A stretch of DNA of 36,496 nt, from assembly GCA_017452885.1 (NCBI GenBank), contig JAFTLF010000025.1, positions 1 through 36,496 of the forward strand, written 5' to 3'. The DNA is from Alphaproteobacteria bacterium (lineage in GTDB: Bacteria > Pseudomonadota > Alphaproteobacteria > RF32 > CAG-239). Each line of letters opens with the position of its first letter. Positions within the stretch are counted from its first letter, which is position 1. The translations under genes were made by a program, and so were the position numbers. Below the pieces are notes generated by a model that was given only the letters and a program-made list of their open reading frames with translations, did not search any database and had not been told where the DNA came from. Shown here in pieces: positions 17,195 to 24,056 of this stretch.

Positions 17195-18442
17195 TTATTT
17201 TTTTAGCAAACCATGTTTCTTCTTGCCTTGAGAAAGCTTAACTTGGCCATCAATAAAATCAGCGGCACTAATGATACGATTTTCATCACAAACCGTCTGA
17301 TTGTTAATTTTTAATCCGCCTTGTTTTATTAAGCGGCGAGCTTCACCTTTGCTGGCAACAAAACCAAGTTGAAGAAAAGCATCTAAAACTCCTATATCAC
17401 CGGAAATACGAACACTTGGCAGATCACCACCTGCGGTTCCTTGTTCAAACAGGCTTACGGCAGTATCTTGAGCGGCTTTTGCTTCGGTTTCTCCTCGACA
17501 TATTTTGGTTGCTTCAAAAGCCAGAATTTTCTTAGCTTCATTAATTTCTTGATCTTTTAGGGATTCTAATCGACGAATCTCATCAATCGGCAAATCAGTG
17601 AAAATACGCAAACATTTTCCGACTTCTGCATCACCAATATTACGGAAATATTGATAATAGTCATAGGCAGGTAATTTGTCATCATTAATCCATACGGCAT
17701 TGCCTTCTGATTTTCCCATTTTTTTGCCGGCAGAGTCGGTAATAATCGGGCTGGTAAAACCAAATAATTCAACATCATGTCTGCGTCTTCCCAACTCAGT
17801 ACCAGAAGTAATATTTCCCCATTGGTCAGAACCGGCAATTTGTGCGCGACAACCATATTTAAGGTACAGCTCGCAAAAATCATAGCCCTGCAACAGCATA
17901 TAGTTAAATTCAAGAAAAGACATTGGTTGTTCGCGTTCAAGACGTGTTTTGACGCTGTCCATTGTCAACATTCTGTTAACTGTATAATAAGTGCCTACAT
18001 CGCGCAAAAAACCAAGATAATTAATATCTTTAAACCAATCCCAGTTATCAACCATAACTGCGTCGGTGGCACCATCGCCGAATTTTAGAAATTTAGAAAA
18101 AGATTTTTTCAATCCCTTAACATTATGTTCCAAAACTTCTTCGCTCAAAAACGGGCGCAACTTATCTTTGCCGGATGGGTCACCGATACGTGCAGTAGCC
18201 CCGCCGACCAAAGTCAAAGGTTTGTGACCGCATTTTTGGAACCAACGCATCATCATAAGCGGTACAATGTGCCCGACATGCAAGCTGTCACCGGTAGGAT
18301 CAGAACCCAGATAACCTACAGCGGGTTTGCCTTCTTTTTCACATTGATAGAGATAGGTGTCAAAACCATCTTCATTTGTGCATTGATTATAGAAACCCCT
18401 TTCCGTCATGATATTCATGAACTGTGACTTAAACTGGCTCAT
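17195..18442 (-). CDS. tyrS: Tyrosyl-tRNA synthetase
   Basis: Class I synthetase that charges tRNA-Tyr in the cytoplasm. At 415 residues it has the normal bacterial TyrRS length. The HIGH motif is HVGH at 55-58 (SLHVGHIVPL). The KMSKS loop is KMGKS at 241-245. The tyrosine pocket shows QGYDF and GSDQWGNI. A C-terminal S4 RNA-binding domain begins around 350 (GFVASKGEARRLIKQGGLKI). AAGGAAAGGA lies just upstream of the ATG. It is divergent from anmK, a neighbour pair seen in many proteobacteria. Confidence 0.97.
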   Translation of the reverse strand: MSQFKSQFMNIMTERGFYNQCTNEDGFDTYLYQCEKEGKPAVGYLGSDPTGDSLHVGHIVPLMMMRWFQKCGHKPLTLVGGATARIGDPSGKDKLRPFLSEEVLEHNVKGLKKSFSKFLKFGDGATDAVMVDNWDWFKDINYLGFLRDVGTYYTVNRMLTMDSVKTRLEREQPMSFLEFNYMLLQGYDFCELYLKYGCRAQIAGSDQWGNITSGTELGRRRHDVELFGFTSPIITDSAGKKMGKSEGNAVWINDDKLPAYDYYQYFRNIGDAEVGKCLRIFTDLPIDEIRRLESLKDQEINEAKKILAFEATKICRGETEAKAAQDTAVSLFEQGTAGGDLPSVRISGDIGVLDAFLQLGFVASKGEARRLIKQGGLKINNQTVCDENRIISAADFIDGQVKLSQGKKKHGLLKK

Positions 18443-18539
18443 TTTTTCCTTTCCTTTTATTGTTTTCTAACGAATTTTTAACTTGCCTATATTAGCATAT
18501 AAAAACAACAATGCAAGCTTAGGAGAATATTTTTTTGCA

Positions 18540-19640
18540 ATGGAAGCCTTAAAAGCGCAAAATGCCCTTGGACTAATGAGTAACTCATCTTTACAGGGAG
18601 TGCGTGCAGCACTCATTCGTACGGATGGTATTGATGTTTTTGAAACTCAAAAGTCGTTGGAGTTTCCGTTTGATGAGGATTTGGCGGATGATTTACGCCG
18701 TATTCATAGGCATCCGGAGAATATTGCTACCGAAGAATTTGTTGCTGTTGAGCGTCGTTTTACTGATTTTAATTTTGAAATTATAAACGAAATCAAAAAT
18801 TCATTAAAAATACCTTTGGATATTATCGGTTTTCATGGTCATGTATTATATCATCGTCCGACAGAGGGACTTATTACTCAATTGGGTGATTCTCAATATC
18901 TGGCAAATAAATCGGGTATTCGTGTAGTAAGTCGTTTTCGTCATGCCGATATAGCCGCCGGCGGACAAGGCGCTCCGTTGTCGCCGATATACCACATGGC
19001 GTTATCGCAAAAGCTTGCTAAGCCGGTTGTTTTTCTGAATATTGACGGTTTAGTTTCTCTGACTTGGATTGGTGCTAATGGCGAAATTAAAGGATTTGAT
19101 GTTGGTGTTGGCCTGAATGCAGTTAATGATTGGGTATTCAAGCATGCCGGACAACAAACCGATTATAATGGCTCATTGGCAGCAATGGGGCAGGTAGACG
19201 GACACGTCTTGGCAGCATTAATGCGTCATAAATTTTTAGCTAAATACCCTCCCAAGGCTGCCGATAAATACACCTTTCTCGAAAAACTCGAAAATCTTGA
19301 GGGGTTGTCATTGGCAGACGGGGCGGCCACGGCAACGTCGTTTATTGCTGAAGAAATAGCTTATTCCATGGCTTTATATCTTGCAGAGATGCCCTCTGTT
19401 GTGGTTGTTTGCGGTGAGGGAGCCTCTAATCCGACGCTATTGCGTTTTTTGCGCCAAAAATTAATCGGTTGTGATGTCCAAGTTTCCGAATATTACGATA
19501 TAGATTCTCAAGGTGTAGAAGCGCAGGCTTTTGCATATTTAGCGGTACGTCGCCTTAATTTTATGCCGACATCATATCCGTTTACTACCGGTGTTTCTGA
19601 GCCGATAATTGGTGGCGAGATTTTCAATCCTGAAATATAG
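18540..19640 (+). CDS. anmK: Anhydro-N-acetylmuramic acid kinase family protein, divergent
   Basis: AnmK phosphorylates and opens 1,6-anhydroMurNAc released by lytic transglycosylases, for cell-wall recycling. This 366-residue protein keeps the family framework: FRHADIAAGGQGAPL, GFDVGVGLNAVNDW with the probable catalytic Asp, and GVEAQAFAYLAVRRL. The N-terminal phosphate-binding motif, normally MSGTSLDGID, reads MSNSSLQGVR (residues 13-22), losing Gly, Thr and both Asp. Activity is therefore uncertain. The ATG at 18540 is used although the AGGAG at 18521-18525 is 14 nt away; the alternative TTG at 18483 lies upstream of that site. It is divergent from tyrS. Confidence 0.85.
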   Translation: MEALKAQNALGLMSNSSLQGVRAALIRTDGIDVFETQKSLEFPFDEDLADDLRRIHRHPENIATEEFVAVERRFTDFNFEIINEIKNSLKIPLDIIGFHGHVLYHRPTEGLITQLGDSQYLANKSGIRVVSRFRHADIAAGGQGAPLSPIYHMALSQKLAKPVVFLNIDGLVSLTWIGANGEIKGFDVGVGLNAVNDWVFKHAGQQTDYNGSLAAMGQVDGHVLAALMRHKFLAKYPPKAADKYTFLEKLENLEGLSLADGAATATSFIAEEIAYSMALYLAEMPSVVVVCGEGASNPTLLRFLRQKLIGCDVQVSEYYDIDSQGVEAQAFAYLAVRRLNFMPTSYPFTTGVSEPIIGGEIFNPEI

Positions 19641-19669
19641 TTGATTTTTGTCCAAAATTCATATATGCT
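19641..19669 (+). promoter_or_regulatory. Candidate promoter of the zeta-like gene
   Basis: TTGATT directly after the anmK stop, a 17-nt spacer, then TATGCT at 19664-19669. The block TTGATTTTTGTCCAAAATT closely repeats the promoter-like sequence of the 94-residue gene on the other strand at 17109-17091. Confidence 0.35.
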
Positions 19670-19702
19670 ATTCCTTGTGTTGTTACTATAAAAGGAAGGC
19701 AG

Positions 19703-20530
19703 ATGGACGAGTTGGAGCAATCATATCAGAAAATGGAAGAACATTTTTTGTCATCACGTTCATCGCGGTATGAAAATGACAAGCCTCAGTTAATTTTTGT
19801 TTTTTCTTCTCCAGGAGCCGGCAAAAGTAGTAATATTAAACCCATATTGAACTGGCAATTGCGACCGAAAACGATTGTTAATTTAGAAATTGATGAACTT
19901 AAGACATTTATTCCGTACGGTGCCAATATTGACAAAACCGCGAATGATTGGTTTTTGCGTCTTGTCGACCGAGCAATTGAACAACGTCGCAGTATTGTGA
20001 TTTTTCGCCAACGCAATATGCTTCAACTCAAACAGACTTTCAACATTTACAAAAAGGCTCAAAATGCGGGCTATTTGACACAGGCTACTTTTTTGGCATT
20101 GGACAAGGAGCGTAGTCGTTTGGGAATGATACATCGTTACGAATTTGCTTTAGACAATACTTTGGGTGGAAATGAAATTGATCGAGAAAATTATCCACGG
20201 AGGCCTAAATTTCTTAGTCATTATATTTTTTACAAAGCATTACCTGTGATGTTAAACGTCTGCTCTTTAAGTAAAACTGTTGATATTGTCAATGTTTATG
20301 ATAGAAACGTCGTGCGTTTGTCCTATGAGTATACAAAGACAGGACAAAGAAGCTCTTTATCAGCGTCACAAGCTTTGTGCCATGAGCGTAATCGCGTTTG
20401 GAGTCCAAATGAAATAAGTAGATTCAACCGTCGTCGTGATGAAGCCGAAACCAAAATGAAAGAACATGGACGCAGTTTTTTTGAAAAATTAAAATTTCAT
20501 TTTCTTACTGCTACGCCCAAAAACAAATAA
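19703..20530 (+). CDS. Zeta-toxin-like P-loop kinase
   Basis: Protein of 275 residues. A Walker A loop SSPGAGKSS (residues 35-43) follows a hydrophobic strand (LIFVF). Then come NLEIDELKTFIPYG, where Asp64-Glu65 matches the zeta NxDxDE/P segment, and GYLTQATFLALDKERSRLGM then IHRYE, resembling the zeta GYxVxLxxLxVxxExSxxR helix. Known zeta/PezT toxins phosphorylate UDP-GlcNAc and block murein synthesis. The segment usually holding Glu and Thr (IETTL-like) reads VIFRQRN, so substrate or activity may differ. No short antitoxin gene adjoins it. AAGGAAGG upstream supports the ATG. Alternative: another nucleoside/sugar kinase-like P-loop family. Confidence 0.65.
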   Translation: MDELEQSYQKMEEHFLSSRSSRYENDKPQLIFVFSSPGAGKSSNIKPILNWQLRPKTIVNLEIDELKTFIPYGANIDKTANDWFLRLVDRAIEQRRSIVIFRQRNMLQLKQTFNIYKKAQNAGYLTQATFLALDKERSRLGMIHRYEFALDNTLGGNEIDRENYPRRPKFLSHYIFYKALPVMLNVCSLSKTVDIVNVYDRNVVRLSYEYTKTGQRSSLSASQALCHERNRVWSPNEISRFNRRRDEAETKMKEHGRSFFEKLKFHFLTATPKNK

Positions 20531-20546
20531 ATCAAAAATATTCTAA

Positions 20547-20575
20547 TTGACTCCGCTGAATCATTGTATTATCTT
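20547..20575 (+). promoter_or_regulatory. Candidate sigma70 promoter of ileS leader
   Basis: TTGACT at 20547-20552, exactly 17 nt, then TATCTT at 20570-20575. Transcription would start near 20582, 24 nt before the leader ORF. Confidence 0.6.
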
Positions 20576-20605
20576 AAACAGCGAATTCATTATAAAGAGA
20601 AATTT

Positions 20606-20650
20606 ATGCGTAGTTTTTATATACATATCATATCACGTATTATCCCCTAG
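20606..20650 (+). CDS. Putative ileS leader peptide, Ile-rich
   Basis: A 14-codon ORF reads MRSFYIHIISRIIP with TAG at 20648-20650. Five of 14 residues are Ile, encoded ATA, ATC, ATA, ATT and ATC. AAAGAG lies 6 nt upstream of the ATG. The last Ile codon and the CCC codon form the left arm of the following terminator hairpin and the stop codon forms its loop. A ribosome held on the final Ile codons would physically cover the hairpin. Position between a promoter and ileS fits an attenuation leader. This is inferred, not shown. Confidence 0.55.
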   Translation: MRSFYIHIISRIIP

Positions 20651-20664
20651 GGGGATGTTTTTTA
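20641..20664 (+). terminator. Attenuator hairpin upstream of ileS
   Basis: ATCCCC (20642-20647), a 3-nt loop that is the leader stop codon, and GGGGAT (20651-20656) form a 6-bp stem extended by a U-G pair. Six T residues follow at 20658-20663. It lies 64 nt before the ileS start and about 60 nt after the predicted transcription start, so it would end transcripts before ileS unless prevented. Confidence 0.65.
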
Positions 20665-20727
20665 TTGCTACACATATTCAACCAACCGTTTTTCATTTAA
20701 TTTAATCATATTTTAGGGTGTTTACGA

Positions 20728-23700
20728 ATGACTAAACATTATGCCGAAGTCAAGGCCAAACCAGACTTTGTTGAAGTCGAAAAAGAAGTCCTCAAGTTTT
20801 GGGAAGAAAACAAAACTTTTGAAAAATCTGTACATAATCGTGACGGTGCTGCCGAATTTGTTTTTTATGACGGACCTCCGTTTGCAAACGGTACTCCGCA
20901 CTATGGTCATATTATGGTGTCATACGTCAAGGATGTGGTTGCTCGCTATCAAACAATGAACGGCAAAAAAGTAGAGCGCCGTTTAGGGTGGGATTGCCAT
21001 GGCTTGCCGGCAGAAATGTCTGCTGAAAAACAACTGGGAGTATCCGGTCGTAAACAAATTGAAGAATACGGAGTCGAAAAGTTTAACGATTTTTGCCGCT
21101 CTGATGTTCTCAAATATTCCGGTATTTGGGTTGAAATGTTCAAACGTATCGGACGTTGGGTTGACTTTAACCACGATTACAAGACCATGGATTTGTCTTT
21201 TATGGAAAGCGTAATCTCCAACTTCAAACAGCTTTATGATAAAGGCTTGGTATATGAAGATTATCGTGTTTTACCATATTCTTGGGCTGCTGAAACACCG
21301 CTATCCAATTTTGAAGTCAATCAAGGTTATCAAGACAAAACAGATAACGCCATTACCGCGATGTTCAAGCTTGAAAACGGTATGAAGATTTTGGTTTGGA
21401 CAACTACTCCTTGGACCTTGCCTTCTAACCTTATGTTGGCAGTAGGTAATGATATTGATTATGTGATTATGGAAGAAGAAGGTCAGAAATATATTTTGGC
21501 TCGTGCGCTTCTTGGTCGCTATAAAAAACAGTTGGAAAAAGCTGTTGAAGTAGGTTCAATGAAAGGTTCTGACCTAGTTGGTATGAGCTATGAGCCGATG
21601 TTTCCCTACTTCAAACACCTGAAAGAGCAAGGATGCTTTAAGGTATTGTCAGGCGAGTTTGTTTCAACAGAAGACGGTACCGGTGTTGTTCATATTGCTC
21701 CTGGTTTTGGGCAAGATGACTTTGATGCTTGTCGCTCTTATAATGAGCATTTTCCGGTTGTTTGTCCGGTTGATGAAGCAGGCAAATTCACTGCCGAAGT
21801 ACCGGATTATCAAGGAAAACAAGTTTTTGAAACCAATGAACCCATTATGCAATGGCTCAAAGAAAACGGCTTACTTGTCAAAAAAGAGCAATATACCCAC
21901 TCTTATCCGTTCTGTTGGCGTACGGATACTCCGCTTATTTATAAAGCTATGTCAAGTTGGTTTGTTAAGGTTACCGATTTTCGTGATGACATGGTCAAAA
22001 ACAATCAACAAATTAATTGGGTTCCGGAACATATTAAAGACGGTCGTTTCGGCAAATGGTTGGAAGGTGCTCGTGATTGGTCAATTTCACGCAACCGTTT
22101 CTGGGGTACTCCGATTCCGGTCTGGAAGTCAGAAAATCCGGCATTTCCGCGCGTTGATGTGTTTGGTTCTGTTGCCGAAATCAAAGAGAAAACAGGTGTT
22201 GAGGTTAATAACCTGCACAAGCCTTATATTGATGATGTTGTTTATCCCAATCCGGATGATCCGTCAGGCAAGACGATGATGCGTCGTGTTGCCGATGTTT
22301 TCGATTGCTGGTTTGAATCTGGTTCAATGCCTTATGCGCAAGTTCATTATCCGTTTGACAATAAAGAATGGTTTGAAAACCACTTTCCGGCAGACTTTAT
22401 TGTTGAGGCAATGGATCAAACTCGCGGTTGGTTTTATACGTTGACAGTTTTGTCAACCGCATTGCATAATCGTCCGGCATTTAAGAATTGTATTTGTACC
22501 GGTTTGCTCATGGCCGAAGGCGGGCAAAAACTTTCCAAACGTCTTAAAAATTATCCGGATCCCAACAATGTATTGGATACCATGGGGTCGGACACTTTGC
22601 GTTGGTTTTTGGTTTCCTCACCGGTTTTGAAAGGTGGTAACTTGGCTGTCGATTTGGAAGGTAAAGAAATTGCCAAAGCCGCTCGTATCGCACAAATTCC
22701 GCTATGGAATGCTTTTTATTTCTTTACTCTTTATGCCAATGCCGAGGGGTATAAAGCCAAAGAAATAAGCAACTCAAGTGAGGCAATTGATAATTATATC
22801 TTGTCCAAACTCAAACATCTGCGTGATATTGTTAAACAGGGGCTTGATACTTATGATGTTGCTTTGTCATGTAATGAGATAGCCAAATTTATGGAAGTAT
22901 TGAATAACTGGTACATTCGTCGTACTCGTGATCGTTTCTGGGAAGGAGATGGACAAGCTTTTGATACTCTGTATACTGTTTTGGTTAATTTATGCAAGAT
23001 TATGGCTCCTTTAATGCCGTTTGTTTGTGAATACATTTTCAAAACATTAACCGATGAAGAATCTGTTCACTTGGTTGATTATCCTCAATTGGCGGAAATT
23101 AAGTCAGATGAGCGTCTGATGAATGAAATGGATTTTGTTCAAGATTTGTGTTCAGCGGCCAAGTTTATTCGCGAAGAGAAGAATTTGCGTAATCGCTTGC
23201 CTCTGAATAGTTTGACAGTTATCGGTGCTGAGTTTGAAAAATCTTATCAAGACATCGTCAAAGACGAATTAAACGTCAAAGAAGTACGTTTTGATAATAA
23301 TTTAAACAATTATGCAGAAAAGAAGATATATCTTTACACTCCGTTGTTAGGCAAGGCTCTTGGTAAGGATATGGGGCCGGTAATGGCTGCTTACAAACAA
23401 GGTGCATGGACTTTAAATACTGACGGAACATTGAATATTGGTGGTCAGACCCTCAAAAACGATTTATTTGAAGTTCGTCTAGAAATGAAAGACGGTGTGG
23501 CCGGTCGTTCGTTTGCCGATAATAAAGCGGTGGTAACTCTCGATACTGTTGTTACCGATGAACTTAAGCGAGAAGGTATGGCGCGTGATTTTGTGCGTTT
23601 AGTTCAAACACTGCGCAAAGACAAAGATTTCAATATTTCTGATCGTATAGAACTCAATTATGCAACTGCGGACAGCGAGTTGGCACAAGCTTTGGAAGAA

Positions 23701-23817
23701 AATAAAGATTACATCTCTGAGCAGGTTTTGGCTGTTAAATTTGCCAATGGCTGCACAGACGGAACCAAAGCTGATATTGAAGGCAGAGATATATGCTTTG
23801 ATGCTAAGGTAGCATAA
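20728..23817 (+). CDS. ileS: Isoleucyl-tRNA synthetase, type 2 (eukaryote-like)
   Basis: Class I synthetase charging tRNA-Ile, with an editing domain against Val. At 1029 residues it is longer than the ~940-residue type 1. The HIGH motif lies in PPFANGTPHYGHI (HYGH at 58-61). The KMSKS loop is KLSKR at 601-605, followed by LKNYPDP, which is the type 2 form. The editing-domain region includes TTPWTLPSN and GTGVVHIAPGFGQDD. The C-terminal zinc-binding Cys cluster of type 1 is absent and replaced by the IleS2 tail. Type 2 enzymes are typically insensitive to pseudomonic acid. An AGGG at 20715-20718 precedes the ATG. It has its own promoter, leader and terminator. Confidence 0.96.
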   Translation: MTKHYAEVKAKPDFVEVEKEVLKFWEENKTFEKSVHNRDGAAEFVFYDGPPFANGTPHYGHIMVSYVKDVVARYQTMNGKKVERRLGWDCHGLPAEMSAEKQLGVSGRKQIEEYGVEKFNDFCRSDVLKYSGIWVEMFKRIGRWVDFNHDYKTMDLSFMESVISNFKQLYDKGLVYEDYRVLPYSWAAETPLSNFEVNQGYQDKTDNAITAMFKLENGMKILVWTTTPWTLPSNLMLAVGNDIDYVIMEEEGQKYILARALLGRYKKQLEKAVEVGSMKGSDLVGMSYEPMFPYFKHLKEQGCFKVLSGEFVSTEDGTGVVHIAPGFGQDDFDACRSYNEHFPVVCPVDEAGKFTAEVPDYQGKQVFETNEPIMQWLKENGLLVKKEQYTHSYPFCWRTDTPLIYKAMSSWFVKVTDFRDDMVKNNQQINWVPEHIKDGRFGKWLEGARDWSISRNRFWGTPIPVWKSENPAFPRVDVFGSVAEIKEKTGVEVNNLHKPYIDDVVYPNPDDPSGKTMMRRVADVFDCWFESGSMPYAQVHYPFDNKEWFENHFPADFIVEAMDQTRGWFYTLTVLSTALHNRPAFKNCICTGLLMAEGGQKLSKRLKNYPDPNNVLDTMGSDTLRWFLVSSPVLKGGNLAVDLEGKEIAKAARIAQIPLWNAFYFFTLYANAEGYKAKEISNSSEAIDNYILSKLKHLRDIVKQGLDTYDVALSCNEIAKFMEVLNNWYIRRTRDRFWEGDGQAFDTLYTVLVNLCKIMAPLMPFVCEYIFKTLTDEESVHLVDYPQLAEIKSDERLMNEMDFVQDLCSAAKFIREEKNLRNRLPLNSLTVIGAEFEKSYQDIVKDELNVKEVRFDNNLNNYAEKKIYLYTPLLGKALGKDMGPVMAAYKQGAWTLNTDGTLNIGGQTLKNDLFEVRLEMKDGVAGRSFADNKAVVTLDTVVTDELKREGMARDFVRLVQTLRKDKDFNISDRIELNYATADSELAQALEENKDYISEQVLAVKFANGCTDGTKADIEGRDICFDAKVA

Positions 23818-23841
23818 AAGCAATCATACCTCAGCAAAACG

Positions 23842-23877
23842 AATCCCCATATTTATCCGAATATGGGGATTTTTTTG
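23842..23877 (+). terminator. Intrinsic terminator of ileS
   Basis: A 12-bp perfect stem (23842-23853 with 23860-23871), including CCCC/GGGG, and a 6-nt loop, followed by T residues to 23877. It begins 25 nt after the ileS stop. Confidence 0.9.
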
Positions 23878-23957
23878 TAGTGAAATATTAATAAGTTAGT
23901 GATAAAATCAAAACATAATTAAGAAAATTAGCCAATTTAAAGAAAAAGTACAAAAAA

Positions 23958-23999
23958 TTGACAAAAAGTATTGCGCGGTGCTAAAAATTATGCTATATT
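23958..23999 (+). promoter_or_regulatory. Candidate promoter(s) of the 930-residue gene
   Basis: Two overlapping options. TTGCGC (23971-23976), 17 nt, then TATATT (23994-23999) with an extended TG at 23991-23992 is the better. A consensus TTGACA at 23958-23963 with TAAAAA 18 nt later is the other. Either gives a 5' leader of about 50-70 nt. Confidence 0.45.
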
Positions 24000-24056
24000 A
24001 CCGGCAATTGAGAATTTTATAACTGTTTAATTCAGTCATTAGCAGAGGGTATGAAT

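Noticed and set aside
21659..22279. A 206-residue ORF in another frame inside ileS.
   Set aside because: It lies wholly within a strongly conserved IleRS region, has no ribosome site and its sequence has no domain character. It is a frame shadow.
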